The position numbers and the translations under genes were made by a program. Positions 1-5,340 of a stretch of DNA of 12,015 nucleotides are shown here, piece after piece; position 1 is the first letter of the stretch, and the number at the start of each line of letters is the position of its first letter. The notes under the pieces are model-generated. The model did no database searches. It saw only the letters and a list, made by a program, of their open reading frames with translations, and was not told the origin of the DNA. Location of the stretch: NCBI GenBank assembly GCA_002365025.1, contig DEYX01000228.1:1-12015 (forward strand), given 5' to 3'. Source of the DNA: Hungatella sp. UBA3147. Its GTDB lineage: Bacteria > Bacillota > Clostridia > Lachnospirales > Lachnospiraceae.

Positions 1-57
1 TTTGGTACAACATGGGTTTAATTTCAGCTAATACAAATTGATAAAGATAATTATGTC

Positions 58-72
58 TCCAGCAAGGCTGGA
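58..72. repeat. Short inverted repeat after the methylase remnant
   Basis: A perfect 6-bp inverted repeat (TCCAGC, loop AAG, GCTGGA) lies 9 bp beyond the leftward stop codon of the methylase remnant. It could be the stem of a weak transcription terminator, but no T-tract follows in the leftward direction, so its function is unproven. Confidence 0.25.
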
Positions 73-80
73 TCTTAGTT

Positions 81-925
81 TTACGTAGCAGGCATAAGCG
101 CTGATCTTCCTGCTTTCTGGCCTGCCTCTGATTCTAATCTCATCTGCTCCACCGGCTCAAAGTTCAACCACAACGTTTCCACCCGTCTAAGATTATTCTG
201 CGCCCTGGCCGGCATCTGCAGCTTGTACCAGTCCTTCAAATAACGTTCATACAACTCACAGTCATATCCGGAAAGCATAACCTTGGCCCGACAACTGATT
301 ACCGTCTCCAGCAGTTCCTCCTGATCCTGATCAGACATTTCATGCCGGTACTGCTTCCAGCCCCGCGTTGATAACACATAGGGTGGATCCAGATAGATCA
401 GGACATTTCATGATCAAAAGCTCTGATCAGCTCCAGCGCCGGTCTGTTTTAGATCTGAACCTTTTTCAGCCTAACGGCCATTTCTGCCAGTGCTTCCGGA
501 AGCTGATTCCAATACCGGACCGCATAGGCTGCTTCCCTGCCATAAACATCTTTCTTCCAGCCACATTTCTCTGTCAACCGGAATCCATGGCTTTGCATGG
601 ACTTCACTGCAAAGTACCCGGCCTGCTCCATTGGGGACTGGGGCTCTCTTATAAAGGTATCCTCATAGATCTGTCTGGAATATGGCGTATATGTAAGCCA
701 GTCCTGCAACTCCTGACAGCTTTCCGGATTCTGAATAACCCTGAAGAAATTTACCACATCACCGTCAAGGTCATTCACTGTTTCGATCCTGGAAGGGGGC
801 TTTGCGAAAAGGATAGCCCCTCCCCCAAAGAATGGATCCAAATAACTGTGGTGCTCTAGCATATTCCCAATTATCCAGGGAGCAATCCGTTTCTTACCTC
901 CAGGATAATGTAATAATGACTTCAT
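81..925 (-). pseudogene. D12-class DNA adenine methylase (Dam family), broken by a nonsense codon and a frameshift
   Basis: The intact product would methylate adenine N6 in DNA, as phage-borne Dam-type enzymes do. The N-terminal part (reading from ATG at 925, behind a GAGGAG ribosome site) carries the family signature: PGGK near residues 8-11, the AdoMet-binding DPFFGGGA at 30-37 and NDLD at 51-54. An in-frame TAA at 449-451 then stops it. Past that stop the same frame continues NRPALELIRAFDHE, and the catalytic LDPPYVLSTRGW block appears only in the next frame. One missing base in the T-run at 406-408 would restore it. Repairing both lesions gives about 281 residues, normal for the family. 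The gene is last in a leftward phage-type cluster. Two independent lesions make an active enzyme very unlikely; sequencing error could explain one of them. Confidence 0.85.
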
Positions 926-966
926 TCTCTTTCTCCTCTCGGCTCAACTCCCACAATCCGGTCCGC

Positions 967-1203
967 CTACCAGTCACTCCTCATCATTAACTCATTCCTG
1001 ACTACCTCCGCCGCGGTTTGAAGTTGGCTGGCAGTGTTGTATGTATTCAGTATCAGGCACACATACTTTCCCATCTGACACTCTGCACATATTTCTTCTA
1101 ACTCTCCCTCATTCTTAACCTTGTACGGATACTTGCAAAAGTGATCGCATATATCCTCCATCATAGGAGTGACGATCTTCTTCATTTCATTCTGATCTGC
1201 CAT
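967..1203 (-). CDS. Small phage-type hypothetical protein with paired cysteines (78 aa)
   Basis: I do not recognise a named family. The 78-residue product is soluble and rich in Cys, Met and acidic residues. It has a CDHFC pair near the N-terminus and a CAEC pair further on, with another Cys in KYVCLIL, which could form a small zinc site (inference). The ATG at 1203 has a G-rich ribosome site (AAGGGGG, about 8 bases upstream). The gene overlaps the end of the upstream 62-residue gene by 17 bases and is followed after 41 bases by the methylase remnant, so all three were probably one phage transcript. No lesion is visible, unlike its neighbours. It may be a replication- or early-region prophage protein. 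Confidence 0.6.
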   Translation of the reverse strand: MADQNEMKKIVTPMMEDICDHFCKYPYKVKNEGELEEICAECQMGKYVCLILNTYNTASQLQTAAEVVRNELMMRSDW

Positions 1204-1375
1204 GAATTTTACCCCCTTTTTCGCTCATAACCTTCTCGGCCAAACGCTGCCACCATGCTCTCTTTCTCCACATGAAGCATCTATGTGAATGATAAAGCTG
1301 GTACACTCCGGTACTACACGGGTACCTTAAACTACCCCGATTTTTATATCTACAATCTCCACAATATTCTTTCAT
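1187..1375 (-). CDS. Small Cys-rich, zinc-finger-like phage protein (62 aa)
   Basis: The product opens with MKEYCGDCRYKNRG, a CxxC knuckle, followed by PC and HRC further on. Such Cys/His spacing is common in short zinc-binding proteins of clostridial prophages, but I cannot name a family. The C-terminal half is basic and tryptophan-rich (FMWRKRAWWQRL). The start is well supported: AAAGGAG lies 6 bases before the ATG, and that ATG overlaps the TGA of the preceding (frameshifted) gene as ATGA, the usual arrangement for translational coupling. Its 3' end overlaps the next gene by 17 bases. The compact overlap pattern is typical of phage early regions. Confidence 0.6.
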   Translation of the reverse strand: MKEYCGDCRYKNRGSLRYPCSTGVYQLYHSHRCFMWRKRAWWQRLAEKVMSEKGGKIHGRSE

Positions 1376-1620
1376 TGCTCTCCTTTCACAATCCGGTGAA
1401 CGATCTTCCGCAGATGACCAGCATATTCAAGTATCTGATCCGCATCCTGTTGAACGAAAGCCGCTTTACTTACTTTTTCCAGATCAGGGTAGCCTTAACC
1501 TTGTCCAGAACTGCAACCAGTTCATTCTTTTTACTGTTTGAGCTGAGTTAAATAGCCAGAGCCTGTCCCCATTTCCCGGACCTGATTCTCAGGCTTCTGA
1601 ATCTCTGCTGAGAGAGCCAT
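1372..1620 (-). pseudogene. Small phage-type protein gene with two frame breaks
   Basis: Leftward translation from ATG at 1620 gives MALSAEIQKPENQVREM and runs to QLKQ before a TAA. A second frame then reads KKNELVAVLDKVKA, and a third reads DLEKVSKAAFVQQDADQI and ends HRIVKGEQ just before a TGA at 1372-1374. Bridging these needs a net +1 change near 1529-1535 and one lost base near 1490. The repaired product would be about 83 residues, helical and charged. I do not recognise the family. The terminal TGA overlaps the start of the next gene. The gene may also be truncated at its 5' end, because integrase-derived sequence begins directly beside it and no ribosome site precedes the ATG. The reading across frames is my reconstruction. 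Confidence 0.5.
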
Positions 1621-1641
1621 ATAGAATCAATACGAGGAAAG

Positions 1642-2319
1642 GTGCTTTCAGTCGGAGCCATTGAGCAATATAATGTCTATCTCATTAGAATCAAGGCTGT
1701 TGTCAAATATGTCGTTAATAAAAGCATTATGGCGAAAGATATATATGGTATGGAGTCAGTCAAAAATAAAACAATAAAACGCGCATTGACAAGAGAAGAG
1801 TTGTATCTAATTGAAAAAGCCACGCTGGATCCCTTAGAACGATGCATTTTAAGTGTCCTGCTCTACACCGGACTGCGAAGAAACGAAGCGCTGGCCTTAA
1901 ATGTAGAGGATATATATCTTTCCAAGGGGATGATAAATGTATCCAAGACGCTTATTGCCAGTAAGAATGTCGCGAATTGTTTGCAGGAATACACCAAGAC
2001 CACTTCTGGAACAAGAAAAGTTCCAATTCCCAGACCCCTGATTCCCATTTTTTAGCAAAATTACAAGATGCAAGTAGAACCCCTTTGGCTAATGACATAA
2101 CCCCCCATATTTTTCGCCACACCTACGCAAGCGACCTATATAAAGCAGGAGTAGATATTAAGCAGGCGCAATACCTTCTTGGACATTCCGACATCCGGAT
2201 TACGCTGGCACATACACTCATTTTGGTTATCAGATGTGGAAATTGATAAATTGGAAACTTATTACGATGCAGTCAAAATGCAGTCAAACGTTAAAATAAT
2301 ACCTTTCAAACGTGCATAA
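1642..2319 (+). pseudogene. Tyrosine recombinase (phage/ICE integrase) remnant
   Basis: Fragments of a site-specific tyrosine recombinase are spread over several frames. The first piece holds YLIRIKAVVKYVV (end of the core-binding domain) and LLYTGLRRNEALAL with the first catalytic Arg, then stops at TAG 2053-2055. A shifted frame gives DITPHIFRHTYASDLYKAG (the HxxR box) and QAQYLLGHSDIR (the second His). One missing base near 2208 moves YTHFGYQ, carrying the nucleophilic Tyr, out of frame. A second near 2232 precedes DVEIDKLETYYDAV, and the frame ends PFKRA at TAA 2317-2319. The roughly 90-residue N-terminal SAM-like domain is absent, and about 40 residues appear deleted between PRPLIPI and LAKLQD. 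The gene is clearly dead. It lies beside the phage-type cluster it may once have mobilised. Confidence 0.85.
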
Positions 2320-2570
2320 ACAAAGGGGTTCAGGTAATTAGACAAACTATGCACAAAATGATACTGTTGTTTTAAGAAATTCCTATAGATACGTACTTTT
2401 CAGTTTAAAATCAAGATTCTTGATCATACGGATAATGATATAATCTACTTCTTATACAGACGGGACCGGCACATACCGGATACCCGCCTATACATTACTC
2501 TATATCTAAATTCTCATGAATCCCGAACACCCTCCATGAAGTACGTCATATTCAGCACTTTTCTACTATT
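2320..2570. other. Intergenic stretch without a gene
   Basis: No reading frame with a ribosome site was found. Two weak inverted repeats are visible. ATCAAG-ATT-CTTGAT lies near 2410-2424. An interrupted CGGG/CCGG stem lies near 2463-2490. Either could form part of the 3' end of the leftward gene at 2571-3110, but neither has a convincing T-tract in the right place. An attachment site for the dead integrase could lie here; none can be identified without the intact chromosome site. Confidence 0.3.
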
Positions 2571-3110
2571 TCAGGCCTTACAGTCATTAACTACAATAAA
2601 TGCGGAAAGTGTAGCATGATTAATTAAAGTAATGCCTGTTACAATACTTGCTACCCTTGCAACAACACTGTATACGCAGCATTCGTCATCACAGATATCA
2701 CAGTCACAAACAAAGAATGAAAATGTGTTACTATTAAGAATGCCTGATGGCCGCGAAAAAACCCAAACAGGTCCGATAGGAATAGGAGTCGCCCTACCAT
2801 TGCACTGCTTGAATATCTGAAAGTCAAGTGTGAGACCTGAATCCCTATTTGAAATGTTGCTTGTAAATTCAAGGTTAATACAAGGTTTTTTTAAATCCTT
2901 AGAATTAACGCTAACTGTAGTAAGAGTAAAGCTGGTACCGGCTACAGTATTAGCTGGAAGCACTAAAGCCCCTGAATTACCACACTTTAATATTGTACTA
3001 TTTGGTTTAATTATTTTTTGACGGGTTTCGCACACGCACTCAAAATGTTGTTCACATTCCTGATATTCATCACTATTGCATTCACAATCTTCAATATAAA
3101 AATCACTCAT
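2571..3110 (-). CDS. DUF4489-like Cys-rich protein of sporulating Clostridia
   Basis: This 179-residue protein has no signal peptide or membrane segment. The core matches my recollection of the DUF4489 family: LKCGNSGALVLPANTVAGTSF (residues 41-61), then PCINLEFTSNI, LDFQIFKQC, GPVWVFSR, and a terminal FSFFVCDCD block before beta-rich strands. It carries 14 Cys, clustered at 9-27 and at 135-145 (CDCDICDDECC), suggesting disulfide cross-linking or metal binding. The function is unknown; the family occurs in spore-forming Clostridia and an exosporium or coat role is a guess. The ATG at 3110 follows GAGGTGG. A CATACTAT element upstream resembles a sigma-E -10 box. The gene is intact although the sequences on both sides are decayed mobile DNA. 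Confidence 0.7.
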   Translation of the reverse strand: MSDFYIEDCECNSDEYQECEQHFECVCETRQKIIKPNSTILKCGNSGALVLPANTVAGTSFTLTTVSVNSKDLKKPCINLEFTSNISNRDSGLTLDFQIFKQCNGRATPIPIGPVWVFSRPSGILNSNTFSFFVCDCDICDDECCVYSVVARVASIVTGITLINHATLSAFIVVNDCKA

Positions 3111-3164
3111 AAGGCCACCTCAATCCATTTATTTAAACAGATAAAATAATATCTGTACCAATTC

Positions 3165-3206
3165 GTATACTACATTATATTATTAAAAAAATAGTATGCT
3201 ACATTT
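3165..3206 (-). promoter_or_regulatory. Duplicated ATGTAG(C/T)ATAC element, possible sporulation promoter
   Basis: Two near-identical copies of a 13-bp sequence (GTAT-A/G-CTACATT on the plus strand, at 3165-3177 and 3194-3206) are spaced 29 bp apart upstream of the DUF4489-like gene. On the coding strand the distal copy gives CATACTAT, close to the sigma-E -10 consensus CATACAnT. No good -35 is seen, so this may be a promoter, a duplicated operator, or both. Confidence 0.35.
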
Positions 3207-3223
3207 AAGACGGTACAATCTTT

Positions 3224-3503
3224 TTATAGATCCCAATACAAGAACCCGTCTATATGATTTACTCTGCCAATGCCGGATATTGTAGCGTCCTCAAAGTAAC
3301 AGTCCCTGCTTGTATCTGCAAGATTTCCATCGCTATTTCTTACACACATTTCAATTCCCAGGCTATTTGCATTCCGACATTCTGGGTGAACGTAGGCTTT
3401 TGCCCCGCAGTGCCATGCAATATCCAGGGCTCCTACTTAATGGATCACAATGTACTTCATGCGATCTGCGGTACCGGCATTATAATTATAAGTAATCCTC
3501 CAT
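3224..3503 (-). pseudogene. Phage endolysin remnant: N-acetylmuramoyl-L-alanine amidase (Amidase_2)
   Basis: Leftward translation shows NAGTADRMKYIVIH, the typical opening of clostridial phage amidases, which cut the amide bond between muramic acid and L-alanine in peptidoglycan. A TAA at 3437-3439 falls where HYVGA is expected. The frame resumes VGALDIAWHCGAKAYVHPEC, then NANSLGIEMCVRN, GNLADTSRDCYFEDATISG. About 40 residues between VGA and DIAWHCG (the NASAHYFVG part) are missing, and after ATISG the sequence diverges to a short tail ending at TAA 3224-3226, so the C-terminal zinc ligands are lost. This is a dead lysis gene. It faces leftward like the phage-type genes at 81-1620 and may come from the same prophage. 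Confidence 0.75.
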
Positions 3504-3544
3504 TCAAAAAAGACCCAGGAAAATCCCAGGCCCAAAAGTTGTGA

Positions 3545-3670
3545 TATTACAACTTGGCAATGATGGACATCACGAAAAAGTGGGAAGGAAAGCCATGGAA
3601 CTGGGGTCAGATACCGGAGCAGCTGTGTATATACTTTGAAGAACGGATTACCCCACTGGATCTCGATTAA
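3545..3670 (+). pseudogene. IS256-family transposase, C-terminal remnant
   Basis: Only the last 41 codons remain. They read YNLAMMDITKKWEGKPWNWG, then QIPEQLCIYFEERI, which matches the usual C-terminus of IS256/mutator-type transposases (LYLA.MDITKKW....NWGQI..QL.IYFEERI). The DDE catalytic domain is absent. A TGA at 3542-3544 closes the frame at the left, where the sequence changes to amidase-derived DNA. A transcription-terminator-like hairpin follows within 12 bases of the stop. The remnant must have arisen by deletion of the left part of the element. Confidence 0.7.
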
Positions 3671-3681
3671 CCGGAATGGCA

Positions 3682-3719
3682 AAGAACAGGCTGCCAAAAG
3701 ATCCTGACAGCCTGTTCTT
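3682..3719. terminator. Perfect 12-bp inverted repeat after the IS transposase stop
   Basis: AAGAACAGGCTG and its exact reverse complement CAGCCTGTTCTT are separated by 14 bases, starting 12 bases after the transposase stop. Such a hairpin after an IS256-family transposase is a plausible terminator, or a block to transcription entering the element. A strong T-tract is lacking. Confidence 0.5.
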
Positions 3720-3830
3720 CATGTGCAACAATACAGACACAAAATCTAAAATCCATTTAGCAGATATTTTTTCATTAATCCAATGGGTATACACAAAATA
3801 AATTACACTCTCTGCAAAGAGCTTTTTTAA

Positions 3831-3857
3831 GCGGGCTCGGAATACCGAAGCCCGCTC
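3831..3857. terminator. GC-rich hairpin downstream of the Cys-rich repeat gene
   Basis: AGCGGGCT-CGG pairs with CCG-A-AGCCCGCT around an AATA loop, with one bulged A. The hairpin begins 10 bases past the stop of the leftward gene at 3868-4227. In that direction it is followed by TTAAAAAAG rather than a clean T-run, so termination is likely but not certain. Confidence 0.45.
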
Positions 3858-3867
3858 TTATCATTAA

Positions 3868-4227
3868 CTATCTTTCATACTCGTCATATTCTTCGTATTG
3901 TTCTTCGTAATCTTCATACTCATCATATTTCTCACGTTCGTCACATTCATTTTCTTTCCGTCTGCATTTTCTGCAGCCATCTTTAAAGCCTCTCCAGTAA
4001 GATTCTTTTAATGCTTTTCCGAACCATTCGCAGTCCTTATCATGATCACGTTTCTTTTCGCATTCGCACTCACGTTTCTTCTCGCATTCGCATTCACGTT
4101 TCTTTTCGCATTCGCATTCGCGTTTCTTTTCGCATTCGCATTCGCGTTTCTTTTCGCATTCGCATTCACGTTTGGGTTCGCACTTTTCAAAACATTTACA
4201 TCTACATTTTAAAGTATCATTACTCAT
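3868..4227 (-). CDS. Cys-rich protein with ECECEKKR repeats and an acidic tyrosine tail
   Basis: I do not recognise a named family. The 119-residue product has three parts. A Cys-rich head (CRCKCFEKC, residues 8-16) precedes five exact tandem copies of ECECEKKR (residues 21-60), encoded by a 24-bp DNA repeat. A middle part contains DCEWFGKALKESYWRGFKDG and CRKC. The tail (about 95-119) is made almost wholly of Asp, Glu and Tyr. It has 18 Cys and no membrane segment. Tyr-rich charged tails and Cys-rich repeats are reminiscent of cross-linked spore coat or exosporium proteins, and the upstream promoter looks mother-cell specific. The role is inferred from these traits alone; a metal-binding protein is an alternative. 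The ATG at 4227 follows AAAGGGG at good spacing. Confidence 0.7.
   Translation of the reverse strand: MSNDTLKCRCKCFEKCEPKRECECEKKRECECEKKRECECEKKRECECEKKRECECEKKRDHDKDCEWFGKALKESYWRGFKDGCRKCRRKENECDEREKYDEYEDYEEQYEEYDEYER
4049..4168 (-). repeat. Five tandem 24-bp repeats encoding ECECEKKR
   Basis: Five consecutive 24-bp units encode identical octapeptides. They differ only at a few silent positions (for example TTT/TTC in the TTTCTT stretch and GCA/GCG before each CGTTTC). The near identity at the DNA level points to recent expansion and to likely copy-number variation between strains. Confidence 0.9.
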
Positions 4228-4260
4228 ATACTTAGACCCCTTTCACATTGTACTACACAA

Positions 4261-4288
4261 TATTATATGGGACAAGTAAGTGGGGTGT
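4261..4288 (-). promoter_or_regulatory. Sigma-K-like sporulation promoter of the Cys-rich repeat gene
   Basis: On the coding strand CATATAATA (plus-strand 4261-4269) fits the sigma-K -10 pattern CATAnnnTA. An AC dinucleotide (plus-strand GT at 4287-4288) lies 17 bases upstream, which fits the sigma-K -35 pattern. The site also resembles a sigma-E -10. It is 33 bases from the start codon. The match is by consensus only. Confidence 0.45.
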
Positions 4289-4448
4289 GAATTTTGATAA
4301 CGGGCAAATAAAAGGCCCCAGTTCGGATCACCGGTTCTAAACCATTTTACCTTCACCGTCCAGGCAAATATATTTGCTCTTTTGTTTCCGGACATAGTGC
4401 ATCTCCATTCTTTTTAACAAGCCAGCCTTGATCCTTAGACATCTGTTT

Positions 4449-4502
4449 TTCACAAACTCTTCACAGATTCATCAAAATCCCGTCACAATTTCCCGGTATA
4501 CT
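4449..4502 (+). promoter_or_regulatory. PhoP-box-like array of four 11-bp-spaced repeats with a -10 box
   Basis: TTCACA (4449), TTCACA (4460), ATCAAA (4471) and GTCACA (4482) start exactly 11 bp apart. A -10 box TATACT lies at 4497-4502, so the third and fourth copies cover the -35 position. In Firmicutes, PhoP (of PhoPR) binds TT(A/C/T)A(C/T)A direct repeats with 11-bp periodicity placed like this. The expected start point is near 4509. No coding sequence follows. Confidence 0.5.
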
Positions 4503-4508
4503 AATAAC

Positions 4509-4591
4509 TATAAAAAGGCCAATAACCTTTAAATAAAACTTTTTTTCATACAGCCGGCAGGATTTATGATCTTTCCGGCTCCTTCCTTTTT
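4509..4591 (+). ncRNA. Candidate small RNA behind the Pho-box-like promoter
   Basis: From the predicted start (about 4509) to the T-tract at 4587-4591 is about 83 bases with no ribosome site or open frame. It ends in a terminator-like hairpin: AGCCGG at 4552-4557 pairs with CCGGCT at 4575-4580, and an inner AGGAT/ATCTT helix with one G.U pair closes a TTATG loop. It could instead be the leader of a lost gene. Confidence 0.35.
4552..4591 (+). terminator. Intrinsic terminator 1 (AGCCGG stem)
   Basis: The stem AGCCGG-c-AGGAT / ATCTT-t-CCGGCT has a TTATG loop and is followed by CCTTCCTTTTT. It shares the AGCCGGCA sequence with the next terminator 126 bases downstream. Confidence 0.5.
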
Positions 4592-4632
4592 ACAATGAAT
4601 TACTCTTATTTCAGATTTATTTAAGAATATGA

Positions 4633-4720
4633 TGCTATACTATGGCCATAGAGACAAAATCTTTATAACCTTTCACTTAGCCGGCATGACTCTCCGGTCT
4701 TGCCGGCTACTACCTTTTTT
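4633..4720 (+). ncRNA. Second candidate small transcript ending in a strong terminator
   Basis: An extended -10 box (TGCTATACT, 4633-4641) overlaps a perfect CTATGGCCATAG palindrome. About 75 bases on, TAGCCGGCA (4678-4686) pairs perfectly with TGCCGGCTA (4701-4709), with an inner GAC/GTC helix, and TTTTTT follows at 4715-4720. No open frame is present. The terminator alone is convincing; the promoter is weaker because no good -35 is visible. Confidence 0.35.
4678..4720 (+). terminator. Intrinsic terminator 2 (TAGCCGGCA stem)
   Basis: A perfect 9-bp stem plus an inner 3-bp helix is followed by CTACC and six T residues. It would insulate the cold-shock promoter at 4748 from upstream transcription. 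Confidence 0.65.
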
Positions 4721-4747
4721 ACGGCATATATTCTGGAAATCTTTTGC

Positions 4748-4776
4748 TTGACTTCTTTGCAATACCATGTTACACT
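4748..4776 (+). promoter_or_regulatory. Vegetative promoter of the cold-shock gene
   Basis: TTGACT (4748-4753), a 17-bp spacer and TACACT (4771-4776) form a good sigma-A promoter. The predicted start near 4783 gives an untranslated leader of about 120 bases, long as is usual for csp genes. Confidence 0.65.
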
Positions 4777-4805
4777 AGGTCAGTATTTATAATAAAGTTT
4801 TGATT

Positions 4806-4862
4806 TCGCATATATTTGTAAGTCATTATTCTATTGATGATTTACAAGTATATGCGATTTTT
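4806..4862 (+). promoter_or_regulatory. Long leader stem-loop with a T-run ahead of the cold-shock gene
   Basis: Bases 4806-4826 and 4837-4857 pair along all 21 positions in RNA (19 Watson-Crick, 2 G.U), with a 10-base loop. TTTTT-AA-TTTT follows at once. This has the form of an intrinsic terminator inside the leader, 43 bases before the start codon, so it may act as an attenuator or a temperature-responsive switch. It could also stabilise the mRNA. Confidence 0.6.
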
Positions 4863-4905
4863 AATTTTAAGAAGAATACAAAATAATTATAAGGAGGTAT
4901 CTTTC

Positions 4906-5106
4906 ATGAAAAAAGGTACAGTGAAATGGTTTAATGCACAAAAGGGGTTTGGTTTTATTTGCGATGAAGAGGGTAATGACATATTCGTTCATTTCTCCGG
5001 TCTTGCTATGGAAGGTTATAAATCTTTAGAAGATGGCCAGTCAGTTGTTTTTGAAACAACCACAGGAAATCGTGGTCTTCAGGCTGTTAATGTTCACATC
5101 GCATAA
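4906..5106 (+). CDS. Cold-shock protein (CspA/CspB family RNA chaperone)
   Basis: A complete 66-residue single cold-shock domain. Such proteins bind single-stranded RNA and DNA in the cytoplasm, melt RNA secondary structure and act as chaperones or antiterminators in cold shock or growth transitions. The nucleic-acid-binding signatures are present: KWFN (7-10), RNP1 KGFGFI (13-18) and RNP2 DIFVHF (25-30). The ATG at 4906 is fixed by AAGGAGG 8 bases upstream; in-frame codons further upstream fall inside the leader stem-loop and are not coding. The gene is monocistronic, with its own promoter and a long structured leader. Which csp paralogue it corresponds to cannot be told from sequence. Confidence 0.95.
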   Translation: MKKGTVKWFNAQKGFGFICDEEGNDIFVHFSGLAMEGYKSLEDGQSVVFETTTGNRGLQAVNVHIA

Positions 5107-5232
5107 TCTCTTTTCGCAATAATTAATCACATCTAGCCTATCCATTTTCTTCAAATACCAAATTGATAAAGTGAATATGTACCAAAAATCTGTATATTAA
5201 AAAGTCAGAGCAATGTTTAATCATAACAGCTA

Positions 5233-5267
5233 AGTCAGCGGGGTTTATATTATATTCCCTGCTGGCT
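5233..5267. repeat. Stable 11-bp hairpin downstream of the cold-shock gene
   Basis: AGTCAGCGGGG (5233-5243) and CCCTGCTGGCT (5257-5267) pair at every position as RNA on the plus strand (two G.U), around a 13-base AT loop. No T-tract follows, so it is not a standard terminator; it may protect or shape the csp 3' end. Confidence 0.45.
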
Positions 5268-5340
5268 CAACCTAAAAATTTAATATATCGCTTATAGATT
5301 TCCATAGCTAATCAAATAAACAACCCTATATCAAAATAGC

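Larger units (their letters stand above)
3545..3812 (+). mobile_element. 3' remnant of an IS256-family insertion sequence
   Basis: The segment contains the transposase tail, a hairpin, and at its right end ACACAAAATAAATTACACTC. This resembles the terminal inverted repeat of IS256-family elements (TTTACACAAAAT..TTTACACTCTC). The left end is missing, and no matching repeat is visible upstream. The right boundary is estimated from the end of the repeat-like sequence. Confidence 0.55.
4228..4905. other. Long noncoding stretch with regulatory and RNA-like signals
   Basis: No supported gene lies between the Cys-rich gene and the cold-shock gene. Left to right it holds a sporulation-type promoter facing left, about 150 bases without clear signals, an 11-bp-periodic repeat array with a -10 box, two GC-rich hairpins each followed by a T-tract, a vegetative promoter, and a long stem-loop in the cold-shock leader. 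The individual sites are listed separately. Confidence 0.6.

Noticed and set aside
368..859. Rightward 163-codon frame
   Set aside because: It lies antisense to the clear methylase sequence and has no ribosome site or recognisable domain.
1285..1551. Rightward 88-codon frame
   Set aside because: Antisense to the phage mini-operon; the leftward reading gives sensible helical protein across frames and ribosome sites.
3437..3697. Leftward 86-codon frame
   Set aside because: Its last part is the start of the amidase remnant; the rest is antisense to the IS256 transposase tail, so it is a chance fusion.
4049..4168. Five regular 24-bp units considered as a CRISPR array
   Set aside because: The units are contiguous without spacers and encode a perfect protein repeat.
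4011..4235. Rightward frame with RIRIHVSF repeats
   Set aside because: It is the mirror of the ECECEKKR repeat on the other strand, lacks a ribosome site and has no domain.
4500..4720. Cyclic-di-GMP or other known riboswitch
   Set aside because: The conserved cores I know for common riboswitches are absent, and no gene follows for them to control.
4834..4905. Upstream in-frame extension of the cold-shock gene
   Set aside because: These codons fall within the leader stem-loop, and the strong AAGGAGG site serves ATG 4906.
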